NCBI GenBank assembly: GCA_022648165.1
Contig: JALCLX010000005.1
Coordinates: 1-64,000, forward strand
Reading direction: 5' to 3'
Source: Ancrocorticia sp.
GTDB lineage: Bacteria > Actinomycetota > Actinomycetes > Actinomycetales > Actinomycetaceae
DNA: 64,000 nucleotides
In this document: piece after piece, positions 38,971 to 48,118 of the stretch
How the letters are laid out: the number at the start of each line of letters is the position of its first letter
Numbering within the stretch: the stretch's first letter is position 1
Position numbers and translations under genes: made by a program
The notes under the pieces: model-generated
What the model was told of the DNA's origin: nothing
The model's input: only the letters and a program-made list of their open reading frames with translations
Database searches by the model: none

Positions 38971-39462
38971 ATGACAAAGAATCCGGATAAACTCAGCATT
39001 GTTATCGGGTCAGATAGCGTCGGTTATGACTTCAAAAACCAACTTAAAGTGGCTCTTGAGGCTGACCCCAGAATCGACATTCTGATTGATGAAGGGGCTA
39101 AACCTGATGAATCAATCCGTTATGCGAATGTCGCTGAACGATCCGTTCAAAAGGTCTTAACTGGCGAGGCAGATCGTGCTCTTCTCATATGTGGTACGGG
39201 CCTTGGTATGGCTATCTCTGCGAACAAAGTCGCTGGCATCCGCGCGGTAACAGCACATGATATCTATTCAGTGGAGCGCTCAGTGCTGTCAAACGATGCA
39301 CAAGTACTTTGCATGGGCGCTCGGGTCATCGGAGTCGAGTTAGCAAAACGCCTTATCGACCGCTGGCTGGACCTACGATTCGACCCCGAATCGCATTCGG
39401 CAGCCAACGTCGACGCAATTTGCTCTGTTGAATCGCACAATCTGGCTCGAAAGATTCGCTGA
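38971..39462 (+). CDS. RpiB-family isomerase (EryI/DerI-like candidate)
   Basis: IVIGSDSVGYDFKNQL, ICGTGLGMAISANKVAGIRAV; adjacent to a TIM paralogue. Confidence 0.82.
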   Translation: MTKNPDKLSIVIGSDSVGYDFKNQLKVALEADPRIDILIDEGAKPDESIRYANVAERSVQKVLTGEADRALLICGTGLGMAISANKVAGIRAVTAHDIYSVERSVLSNDAQVLCMGARVIGVELAKRLIDRWLDLRFDPESHSAANVDAICSVESHNLARKIR

Positions 39463-39463
39463 C

Positions 39464-40207
39464 ATGGCACAAGCGAAGAAAAGGTTCGCGTTCTTCTCAT
39501 CAAAGGCATATTTGGGCTCCAGCCAATTACGCTCTTGGCTCACCATAGTTGCCGAAAATACACAACCACTTAAGGGTGTCCGGACGGCTGTTCTGCCTCC
39601 ATTTCCGCTATTACCAATGTGTTTGGATGCACTAAGCCCGGCCGCCATCGAAGTGGGAGCACAAAACTGTGCTGCGCGTGAAGATGGCAAACAAACCGGC
39701 GAAGTGCGCGCGAGCCTCTTAGCAGAGCTTGGCTGCTCAATATGCTGCGTTGGCCATTCGGAGCGACGCAGCATGTTCGCGGAATCAGACCAAATAGTGG
39801 CGGCAAAGGTAAAATGCGTTGTCGCTCAGGATATGACGCCATTAATATGCGTGGGCGACAACGAACCGCTCAACTCTACAAAAGCTGCAACCGAGATATC
39901 AAAACAGATACGCAGCGCGCTTCCTGAAATAAACAGTTCCAGTTCTGGTGCAATCATCGCTTATGAACCGATATGGGCGATTGGCGCCCAGGTACCCGCG
40001 TCATCGGCTTTTGTCATAGATACAATCTCGAAGGCGAAAGAAATGCTCCCATCCACATTGAAAGACATTCACTTTATCTATGGGGGAACCGCTGGACCAG
40101 GCACATTTAGAGACATTTCCTCAGTTGTTGATGGGCTCTTTCTTGGAAGAAGAGCACATAATCCATACGAGTTTCTCGACGTTGCAAACGAAATTGCGAC
40201 TGTGTAA
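39464..40207 (+). CDS. Triose-phosphate-isomerase-like protein (EryH/LerI-like candidate)
   Basis: CCVGHSERRSMFAE, IAYEPIWAIG, YGGTAGPG; divergent N-terminus for a housekeeping TpiA. Confidence 0.85.
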   Translation: MAQAKKRFAFFSSKAYLGSSQLRSWLTIVAENTQPLKGVRTAVLPPFPLLPMCLDALSPAAIEVGAQNCAAREDGKQTGEVRASLLAELGCSICCVGHSERRSMFAESDQIVAAKVKCVVAQDMTPLICVGDNEPLNSTKAATEISKQIRSALPEINSSSSGAIIAYEPIWAIGAQVPASSAFVIDTISKAKEMLPSTLKDIHFIYGGTAGPGTFRDISSVVDGLFLGRRAHNPYEFLDVANEIATV

Positions 40208-40293
40208 GGGGCGACCGAGAGGTCTTTCTATCCGTACAAAAATGAACAGGGCTCGGACGAGCATATCTGGGCTCAATGAAAGTAGAGGTAACA

Positions 40294-41109
40294 ATGGTGT
40301 TAACTAGTATTGTGCAGACAGCGTCTGTACTGCCTGCATCCCTATCAGCGTGGGATATATTCTTTTCCGAATTTCTCGGAACTGCCCTCATGATGGCAAC
40401 AGGAACGGCGGTTAATGCAGCAAACACGCTTCCGAAATCTAAAGGTCGCGGCAGTGGGTGGGTACTCATCACAATCGGGTGGGGCTTCGCCGTGTTTATC
40501 GGCGTATACGGCGGATGGAAAACAGGAGGTCATCTTAACCCTGCTGTCACATTGGCAAAAGTCGTCGCTCACGGTTTCGATCCTTCGGTCACGCTCAATG
40601 GGGCAGCTATTGGCGAAGGCGGCGTCGCCGTCACTGGTGCAAACGTTGCTCTTTATCTAGCAGGCCAGTTCCTCGGCGCCTTTGTTGGCGCAGTGGTTGC
40701 GTGGCTCGCCTTTAAGAAGCACTATGACGAGCCACTGGACAATGATTCTAAGCTTGGGACCTTCTCAACGATGCCTGCCATTCGATCCTACGGATGGAAC
40801 TTCTGCACCGAACTCGTGGCAACGGCTATTCTGGTGACATTCGTTCTTGTCTCCGGTGGGACACCAACACAGATCGGCCCGGTCGCCATCGCATTTGTCA
40901 TCGTTGTACTCGGTATGGGCCTTGGCGGGCCCACCGGATACGCCATGAACCCCGCTCGAGATCTCAGCCCACGCATTGCATTCACTATTCTTCCGATCCC
41001 AGGAAAGACATCGTCTGATTGGGCATACTCGTGGGTCCCCGTATTCGGCCCGCTTGCAGGTGCCGTCGTAGGCACGGTCATCTCATACGGGCTGAACATG
41101 GCAGTGTAA
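40294..41109 (+). CDS. MIP-family aquaglyceroporin (polyol facilitator)
   Basis: GGHLNPAVTLAK and GPTGYAMNPARDLSPR (NPARD aquaglyceroporin signature). Confidence 0.9.
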   Translation: MVLTSIVQTASVLPASLSAWDIFFSEFLGTALMMATGTAVNAANTLPKSKGRGSGWVLITIGWGFAVFIGVYGGWKTGGHLNPAVTLAKVVAHGFDPSVTLNGAAIGEGGVAVTGANVALYLAGQFLGAFVGAVVAWLAFKKHYDEPLDNDSKLGTFSTMPAIRSYGWNFCTELVATAILVTFVLVSGGTPTQIGPVAIAFVIVVLGMGLGGPTGYAMNPARDLSPRIAFTILPIPGKTSSDWAYSWVPVFGPLAGAVVGTVISYGLNMAV

Positions 41110-41152
41110 CGAATAAACAACATGCAATTGAACAACAATTAGAAAGACAAAG

Positions 41153-42676
41153 ATGTCTGCTGAAAAATATGTCCTGGCAATTGACGAAGGTACATCTTCT
41201 GCTCGTTCGATTCTTTTCGATCACGACGGTCACGAAATCGCCGTATCACAAAAGAGTATCGAGCAAGAATTCCCTCAACCAGGCTGGGTAGAACAAGATC
41301 CTGTCGCAATCTGGAATGCCGTCGCCTTCACAATAGATGATGTCCTTAAGAAGACCGGCATCGCAAAAGAGCAACTCGCCGCAATTGGCGTAGCTAATCA
41401 ACGCGAAACCGCTATCCTTTGGGACAGGAAAACCGGCAAACCCGTCTACAATGCCATCACGTGGCAAGACGTGCGTGAGGATATGAACGATATCGTCAAC
41501 GAAGTCACCGGCGAGGCTGGTCCGGACCGATTTCATGCCGTTACAGGCCTGAAACTCTCGCCAGTATGGTCCGCCGTGAAAATTCGTTGGATCCTTGATC
41601 ACGTCCCCGGACTCCGAGAGCGGGCGGCTTCAGGTGACATCTGCTTCGGCAATCCAGACTCGTGGGTTGTCTGGAATCTCACGGGTGGCACCAATGGCGG
41701 TGTTCACATCACCGACGTCACCAACGCATCTCGGACTAGTCTCATGGACGTCCGGAAGCTTGATTGGCACCCAGAGGCGTGCCAGGCATTTGGTATCCCT
41801 GTCCAGATGCTGCCAGAAATTCGGTCGTCAGTAGAAGTATATGGCGTCGCCAAATATCCAGAGTCAATCGCTGGAGTCGAAGTTGCCGCAGTGCTAGGTG
41901 ACCAACAGGCCGCCACATTTGGTCAAGCATGTGTCAAGTCCGGCATGGCCAAATGCTCATATGGAACTAGTTCCCCAGTATTGATGAATACCGGCGATTC
42001 GCCCGTATTCTCAGGATGTGGATTGGCTACATGCCTCGCTTATCAGATCAAAGGCCAGGCTCCCCAATATCTCCTTGAAAACCAAATCCTCGTCTCCGGA
42101 TCGCTGCTGCAATGGGTACGCGACAAGGTGAAGCTTGTAGACAGCGTTCAAGAGATTGACGAATTGGCCGAATCAGTGCCCGATAACGGAGACGTCTACT
42201 TTGTACCCGCATTCTCTGGGCTCTGGGCTCCTTACTGGCATACAGATGCCCGGGGCACTATCGTCGGCCTAACTCAGTTTCACTCTCGCGCGCATCTCGC
42301 ACGCGCGGCACTTGAGGCTACCGCCTGGCAGATCAAAGACGCGTTCGAAGTGATGCAGAAAGAGGCCAACGTTAAACTGACCGAACTCCGCGTCGACGGG
42401 GGAATGGTGAAGAGTAACTTCCTCATGCAGTTTCAAGCTGATGTTCTGGGAGTAGATGTCGTTGCGCCCGTCAACACAGAAGCAACTTCGTGGGGTGCCG
42501 CATTTGCCGCAGGATTAGCTGTCGGGTTCTGGAATGATGTCGAACAACTTGTGGATATCTGGCAAGAAGACAAGCGCTGGAAACCATCAATGCCACAAGA
42601 AGAAGTCGAAGCAGAATACGAACAATGGCAGAAGGCTGTCACGAAGAGTTTCGGATGGCTCCGAAAGAAGAAGTGA
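41153..42676 (+). CDS. FGGY-family glycerol-kinase-like polyol kinase
   Basis: LAIDEGTSSARSILFD, GVANQRETAILWDRKTG, VLGDQQAATFGQ, LRVDGGMVKSNFLMQFQADVLG. Confidence 0.88.
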   Translation: MSAEKYVLAIDEGTSSARSILFDHDGHEIAVSQKSIEQEFPQPGWVEQDPVAIWNAVAFTIDDVLKKTGIAKEQLAAIGVANQRETAILWDRKTGKPVYNAITWQDVREDMNDIVNEVTGEAGPDRFHAVTGLKLSPVWSAVKIRWILDHVPGLRERAASGDICFGNPDSWVVWNLTGGTNGGVHITDVTNASRTSLMDVRKLDWHPEACQAFGIPVQMLPEIRSSVEVYGVAKYPESIAGVEVAAVLGDQQAATFGQACVKSGMAKCSYGTSSPVLMNTGDSPVFSGCGLATCLAYQIKGQAPQYLLENQILVSGSLLQWVRDKVKLVDSVQEIDELAESVPDNGDVYFVPAFSGLWAPYWHTDARGTIVGLTQFHSRAHLARAALEATAWQIKDAFEVMQKEANVKLTELRVDGGMVKSNFLMQFQADVLGVDVVAPVNTEATSWGAAFAAGLAVGFWNDVEQLVDIWQEDKRWKPSMPQEEVEAEYEQWQKAVTKSFGWLRKKK

Positions 42677-42680
42677 CATG

Positions 42681-42729
42681 CTGGCCCTCGACTGGATGGG
42701 GAATATGTCCCCATCCAGTCGAGGGCCAG
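42681..42729 (+). promoter_or_regulatory. 22-bp perfect intercistronic hairpin with 5-nt loop
   Basis: CTGGCCCTCGACTGGATGGGGA-ATATG-TCCCCATCCAGTCGAGGGCCAG. Confidence 0.97.
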
Positions 42730-42749
42730 TTCGAATGGGGGAAGGACGT

Positions 42750-44348
42750 ATGAAACATTATTCTGCTGATCTTGTCGTCATCGGCGGAGGTTCCACTGGG
42801 GTAGGAATCGCACGGGATGCTGCCATGCGCGGGCTTTCGGTAGTACTAGTTGACAAAGGAGATCTTGGTTCGGGAACCACTGGGCGGTTCCACGGTCAGC
42901 TCCACTCCGGAGGCCGATACGTAGTTTCCGATATGGAATCCGCAATTGAATGCGCGCGCGAAAACCACACTCTTCGCCATATCCATTCCGATGCTATCGA
43001 AGACTGCGGTGGCATGTTCACTTTGCTGAGTGGAGACAATCCTGCGTACGCCGATCAATGGATTCAGAAATCCCAGGAGATCGGTTTGCCGTTCCAAGAG
43101 ATCAGCTGCAAAGAGGCGTTTCGCCGAGAACCTCGTCTGAGTCCAACTCTTGCGCGCGCAGCACTTGTCGAAGAAGGCAGTATCGACAGCTGGAAGATGG
43201 TTTGGGGAGCTGTACATTCAGCGCAGGCATATGGCGCCACCGTCCTTCGTTACCACCAGGTGACCGACATGGTCGTCACCGATGGCACCATCAATACAGT
43301 GATATGCCACGATCTACGCCATGACGAGCAGGCGAACATAAGCTGTGCATACGTCGCTAATGCAGCTGGCCCATGGGCAGGGAAAATCGCCGCTCTCGCC
43401 CAGTGTTTTGATGTGGATGTGGTGTGTGGCAGAGGCGTCATGGTAGCCATGAATCACCGTCTCGTCAATACCGTTATCAACCGGTGGGTTTGGCCCGGTG
43501 ACGGCGGCACATTGGTGCCCGCTCATAGTGTGTGTATCATCGGCACCACTGACGTCGTAGATGACGACCCCGATCATCTAGCCATCCCTCGCGTCGAGGT
43601 AGAACAGATGCTCGACTCCGGAGAAGAACTAATACCCGGGTTTAGAAAGGCTCGCGCCTTACGCGCCTGGGCAGGAGCGCGCCCGCTGCTCCACGATAAG
43701 CGCGTAGCTGACGACGACACGCGGCACATGAGCCGCGGCATGAGTATCATTGATCACGAAGACCGTGACGGAATCCAGAACTTTGTGTCAATCATCGGTG
43801 GAAAACTAAGCACTTATCGCCTGATGGCCGAAAAAGTGACCGATATTCTCGCTAAGAAAGCTAACAATCACGCCCTATGCCGTACCGCGTCAGAACCCGT
43901 CCCTGAGGCAAGGGCTGGTTCATACTACGCACTCACCTCGCGGTTCAAGCAACGTGAAATCGAAGGCAAGCGGTCTTCGTCCCACTCTTCTGACGAAGAT
44001 TCACTCGACAACCAGATTATCTGCGAATGCGAACTCGTCACTCGGAAGATGATACTCGACGCACTATCAGAAGATCCTGAAGCAAGTTTCGACGATCTGA
44101 GAAGACGTCTCCGGGTAGGCATGGGGCCATGCCAAGGTGGATTCTGTTCGCAGAGAATCGCAGGGCTCTCGGTAGAAAACGGTTTCTGTAATGCAGCAGA
44201 AGCAACTGCAAGGCTTAGAGATTTCCTTGCAAGACGCTGGAAAGGCGTCATGCCCGTGGCACACGGTCAGCAGGCGCGTGAGATGGCTCTCGACTCGTGG
44301 ATACACGACAATACCCTAGATATACCAGACCTCCTGAAAAACCAATAA
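42750..44348 (+). CDS. FAD-dependent polyol-phosphate dehydrogenase, GlpA-like with BFD [2Fe-2S] C-terminal domain
   Basis: DLVVIGGGSTGVGIARDAAMRGLSVVLVDKGDLGSGTTGRFHGQLHSGGRYV; CECELVTRK...GMGPCQGGFC. Confidence 0.9.
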   Translation: MKHYSADLVVIGGGSTGVGIARDAAMRGLSVVLVDKGDLGSGTTGRFHGQLHSGGRYVVSDMESAIECARENHTLRHIHSDAIEDCGGMFTLLSGDNPAYADQWIQKSQEIGLPFQEISCKEAFRREPRLSPTLARAALVEEGSIDSWKMVWGAVHSAQAYGATVLRYHQVTDMVVTDGTINTVICHDLRHDEQANISCAYVANAAGPWAGKIAALAQCFDVDVVCGRGVMVAMNHRLVNTVINRWVWPGDGGTLVPAHSVCIIGTTDVVDDDPDHLAIPRVEVEQMLDSGEELIPGFRKARALRAWAGARPLLHDKRVADDDTRHMSRGMSIIDHEDRDGIQNFVSIIGGKLSTYRLMAEKVTDILAKKANNHALCRTASEPVPEARAGSYYALTSRFKQREIEGKRSSSHSSDEDSLDNQIICECELVTRKMILDALSEDPEASFDDLRRRLRVGMGPCQGGFCSQRIAGLSVENGFCNAAEATARLRDFLARRWKGVMPVAHGQQAREMALDSWIHDNTLDIPDLLKNQ

Positions 44349-44393
44349 CACCGGACACCTAGGAATCTGACAAGGAGATTAGGGTCCTAACGC

Positions 44394-45170
44394 TCAGACA
44401 ACTTTGACCACAGGAACAAGTGCACGCAGCATCTCGAGCGTCTCATCGCCCACACTCGCCTCGGTAATTACAACATCTACCTCCGAGAGTGGCAGGAAAC
44501 GATGTAATGCGCGCCGTTGAAACTTGGTGTGATCTACCATCAGGATCTTTGTTCGTGCTGACCGCATCAAAGCCCCTTTCAAGGACGCTACGGTGACATC
44601 GGGATGACAACACATTCCGTCAACGATCGCCGACGTTGACATAACGCAATAATCAGGAGTTAGGCCTTCAATCTGTCGAAGTGTATCGACACCTGCGAAC
44701 GCGTCCGCCCACCGAATGTAGTTCCCGCCGAGCTGAATCAACTCAAGCTCAGAGAACTCAACCACCCTCTCAGCGATGAATCTCGCATACGTAACGACTG
44801 TCATAGGGGCCAAACGTTTCATACCTGGAAAGAGGTGGAGACACGTGGTCGAATCGTCAATCGCCACGGAGCTATTGGGTTCGATGAGCTCCAATGCAGC
44901 CTGCGCAAGCTTTTCTTTGGCTGTCGGTTCGCTAGTCATCCTCACCAGCGCAGAGGCTTCCGCCATAGAGAAGGGAGCTGCAGTCACCCTCCCACGCGAA
45001 CGATGGACTAGACCAGATGCGTTTAGCGAAGCCACATCACGGTATACCGTCATCACCGAGACATCTAGTTGTGATGCGAGCTCCTCAATAGTAACCGAAC
45101 CGGCCTGAGCGACCGCCCCAATAATGGATTGAAGTCGTTGTTCTCGCGATTCTGCTCCCAGTTTTCCCAT
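44394..45170 (-). CDS. DeoR-family transcriptional regulator
   Basis: QRLQSIIGAVAQAGSVTIEELASQLDVSVMTVYRDVASLNASGLVHRSRGRVT. Confidence 0.92.
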   Translation of the reverse strand: MGKLGAESREQRLQSIIGAVAQAGSVTIEELASQLDVSVMTVYRDVASLNASGLVHRSRGRVTAAPFSMAEASALVRMTSEPTAKEKLAQAALELIEPNSSVAIDDSTTCLHLFPGMKRLAPMTVVTYARFIAERVVEFSELELIQLGGNYIRWADAFAGVDTLRQIEGLTPDYCVMSTSAIVDGMCCHPDVTVASLKGALMRSARTKILMVDHTKFQRRALHRFLPLSEVDVVITEASVGDETLEMLRALVPVVKVV

Positions 45171-45175
45171 ACGAA

Positions 45176-45215
45176 CATGGTACGCATGCGGACTCGAGTC
45201 TGCATGCGTACCATG
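45176..45215. promoter_or_regulatory. 40-bp near-perfect palindrome between gpsA-like and deoR-like genes
   Basis: CATGGTACGCATGCGGACTCGAGTCTGCATGCGTACCATG (one mismatched pair). Confidence 0.95.
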
Positions 45216-45270
45216 CGCTAGCTAATGTTCATTTGCCGGAACTTGAAACAACTACACTTCAAATGTTTAT

Positions 45271-46317
45271 CTAGCTGTTCAAAGGCCGCACCGCCAAAGC
45301 GACAGCCACCTCCGGGTCTTTGACCGATGCATCGATAATCCCCGCAACAGCAGCTAAGAGCGGCATCTCCCGCGTTACATCAATCCCGTGTTGAGCAACA
45401 AGTTTCATTGCCAAACCAGCTGCTGGATAGCCCTCGACCGTCTGTTCAAGGCGCTCCATTTCCTTGAAGGCGTCTTTCGCGCTTTGGCCTTTGCCGATCC
45501 GGGTGCCATAGACTTTATTTCGTCCGGACAAACCCGTTACTTCTAGGTCTCCCACACCGGCAAGGCCATAAGCGGTCGCTTCTTCAGCACCAAGGCGTTG
45601 GCCCAAGAAAGACATCTCTTTGACAGCCTGCGCGAACGCTGCGGCTTTCAGGTTGTGATGTGGACTACCAGTGGCTTCTCCAAGTCCATCAGCAATGCCT
45701 AGAGCGATAGCGTAGATGTTCTTCATGGGAGCACAGATTTCTACTCCTGTTTCGTCGTCCGTCGCTTTGATCGCGTAATTGTCCGTTGTGGTCATGGCCG
45801 CATAGCGCTTCGCAACGGCCTCATCTTTACATCCAAATATCGTGCATGTGGTCAGCCCAGCAGCACATTCATTGGCTTTGACGGGACCCGCAATTGCAAC
45901 GATAGGTGGCAATGTCACTGCATGTTGAGACGCGATCCTCCGAATAGCATCCGGCAAGAGCTGAATCTTTCCACGTTCATCAGGACTGAATCCCTTAGAT
46001 GTCAACCACATTGCGTCGGCCTTGCTAATGCCACCGAGGGCCAACTCTGTCACCTTCGGTACACCCTGAGAAGCTACGGCCATCACCGCGACATTGACAC
46101 CATCGAGGGCCTCCGCAAGTTGATTCGATCTGTAAAGCTTCACTCCTGGCGCGAGAGGCACGTTTGTCCGGGGATGGGGATGCCCTGCCTCTATCTCATC
46201 AAGCAGGTGATCATCCAACCATGTTCCCCACAGCCGTACGTTCCATCCCGAATCAACGAGTGGCCGGCACAACGCCGATCCCATCGCTCCCGCTCCCAAG
46301 ACCACAATCGTTGCCAT
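45271..46317 (-). CDS. GpsA-like NAD(P)-dependent glycerol-3-phosphate-dehydrogenase family protein
   Basis: IVVLGAGAMGSALCRPLVDSG, APMKNIYAIALGIADGLG, AGVGDLEVTGLSGRN. Confidence 0.85.
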   Translation of the reverse strand: MATIVVLGAGAMGSALCRPLVDSGWNVRLWGTWLDDHLLDEIEAGHPHPRTNVPLAPGVKLYRSNQLAEALDGVNVAVMAVASQGVPKVTELALGGISKADAMWLTSKGFSPDERGKIQLLPDAIRRIASQHAVTLPPIVAIAGPVKANECAAGLTTCTIFGCKDEAVAKRYAAMTTTDNYAIKATDDETGVEICAPMKNIYAIALGIADGLGEATGSPHHNLKAAAFAQAVKEMSFLGQRLGAEEATAYGLAGVGDLEVTGLSGRNKVYGTRIGKGQSAKDAFKEMERLEQTVEGYPAAGLAMKLVAQHGIDVTREMPLLAAVAGIIDASVKDPEVAVALAVRPLNS

Positions 46318-46362
46318 TTCGTTCCTTTCTCTTGTGCGACTTTTCATTCATTCTTCGCACGG

Positions 46363-47925
46363 TTAGCTAGCATCGTGCTTCCGAACAACATCGTCGAGTT
46401 CCGCGAATATCTCCTTCATCTGCGGATAGATCTTTGCCTGAATAGCGCCAATCTCCTTATAACGTTCCCTGAGTCCTTGGTTAGGCTCGACAGTTTCACC
46501 AAAGCGAGCCATCGCTTTCGCTGCACCCGCGACATCGGGAGCCCCGTCTGGAAGTGGTGCACCGTGTGCACCAATCCCCGCCATGGCAAGTACTGCGGCA
46601 CCGAATGCGGAAACCTCATCTACAGAGCAAACAACAAGAGGAACTCCTATGATATCTGCCATTATTTGGCGCCATAGTTCAGAGCGAGTGCCTCCGCCCA
46701 TTATCCGTAGTTCACGGATTCTCTCCCCGCCTGCCTTTTCCAGATAGTCCAGGTTTCTCCGCATTTCAAATCCGATCGACTCCAGGGTTGACCGGTAGAA
46801 ATGTGCACGAGTGTGGGTGCCCCTCCACCCGACGACGACGCCGCGTGCCTTCGCGTCCCAATATGGGGATTGCACTGCATTCCAGTACGGGAGTGTGATG
46901 AGCCCATCACATCCCGGGGCTACATGAGCCGCTTTCTCCGTATCACGAACAACGTCGCAGGATCCCGGGTTATCAGGATCTGCAAACGTATTGCGAACCC
47001 AGTCCGCCAGATAAGATCCAGATGATTGGAGTACCTCCATTACGTAGCTACCCGGAATACCAGAAACGTGAGTTCGGAAGGCTGGATCATACACATAATG
47101 CGAGGATTCGATGCCTGCGTTGACGGCAGTACCCATGTTGAGATACCCGATGCCCGGGTCTACAGCGGCAGCGCCGATGCCCGCGGCCTGGCCATCTCCT
47201 AAACCGGCGATAACCTCTACGGTTGGTATGCGCCATTCAATTGCAAGCTCCGGGCGAAGCACACCCATAGATGTGGCCGGCGGTACCAACCGAGGCATCT
47301 GTTCGCGCCGGACCCCCGCTATCGCGAGCAACTCGTCAGACCAATCCCGCTTCTTGATATCGAACAATCCCAACGAATCCGCCGCAGCTTGCGACGTAAC
47401 CCACTCGCCTGTCAGGTGGAATGCTATTGCCGCGTGAACTTCCGCAACACGGTCGGCCTTCTCAAAGAGCTCCGGGTGATGCTCTTTCACCCACGCCATC
47501 TTATAAATCGCCGGAGTCACGCCCGCAGGTTTGCCTGAGAGCTCATGGAGGTGCGCAGAACCGTAGCGGGCGATCTGGTCAACCGCCCGACCGTCGAGCC
47601 ACAGAATACCGTTAGCTAGTGGTGTTCCATCTTCTCGGAACGGAGCAAAAGACTCCCGTTGATGGGTGATCCCGATCGCTTTGATCCGATCGCGGTCCAC
47701 TTGAGTCAGTTTCGCGACAGCATCCGCAATAGAGTCTCGCGTAGTCTGCCACCACAACGCAGGATCATGCTCGTAAAAATCCATGTGAGGGGTGAGCAGT
47801 GGAATAAGATGCTTTGCCTCCGCCACAACATTGCCGGCGATGTCGACCACGATGGCTTTCGTTGATTGTGTTGACGAATCTATTGCAATAACTAATGGCC
47901 CCTCAACACTGGTCATGTTACCCAT
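46363..47925 (-). CDS. FGGY-family xylulokinase/erythritol-kinase-like carbohydrate kinase
   Basis: LVIAIDSSTQSTKAIVVD, GITHQRESFAPF, GLGDGQAAGIG, LRIMGGGTRSELWRQIMADIIGVPL. Confidence 0.88.
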   Translation of the reverse strand: MGNMTSVEGPLVIAIDSSTQSTKAIVVDIAGNVVAEAKHLIPLLTPHMDFYEHDPALWWQTTRDSIADAVAKLTQVDRDRIKAIGITHQRESFAPFREDGTPLANGILWLDGRAVDQIARYGSAHLHELSGKPAGVTPAIYKMAWVKEHHPELFEKADRVAEVHAAIAFHLTGEWVTSQAAADSLGLFDIKKRDWSDELLAIAGVRREQMPRLVPPATSMGVLRPELAIEWRIPTVEVIAGLGDGQAAGIGAAAVDPGIGYLNMGTAVNAGIESSHYVYDPAFRTHVSGIPGSYVMEVLQSSGSYLADWVRNTFADPDNPGSCDVVRDTEKAAHVAPGCDGLITLPYWNAVQSPYWDAKARGVVVGWRGTHTRAHFYRSTLESIGFEMRRNLDYLEKAGGERIRELRIMGGGTRSELWRQIMADIIGVPLVVCSVDEVSAFGAAVLAMAGIGAHGAPLPDGAPDVAGAAKAMARFGETVEPNQGLRERYKEIGAIQAKIYPQMKEIFAELDDVVRKHDAS

Positions 47926-47987
47926 ATAAGTCCTTTCCGATCTTCTTTGATCGCGACTTTTCGCGCAATTCGAGATTACCACCATTT

Positions 47988-48003
47988 ATGTTGTTTTCAA
48001 CAT
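47988..48003. promoter_or_regulatory. Putative operator ATGTTG-TTTT-CAACAT upstream of the kinase-gpsA-deoR operon
   Basis: 6+4+6 inverted repeat. Confidence 0.4.
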
Positions 48004-48118
48004 CTTATCGGTGAACAATCCCGGTTTTCCCGCAATGCGCGCTGAAACGCTCCAAGTTTTAGCAGAAAAAGGAAAACGCTTTACGAAGTCTCGGTCTCGG
48101 CCGAAGTCATCGAAGAAC

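Noticed and set aside
39464-40207. Housekeeping triose-phosphate isomerase
   Set aside because: Possible, but atypical N-terminus (FFSSKAYLG rather than the NWKMN-like start) and location beside an RpiB paralogue in a polyol locus favour the EryH/LerI-type role; kept as a candidate only.
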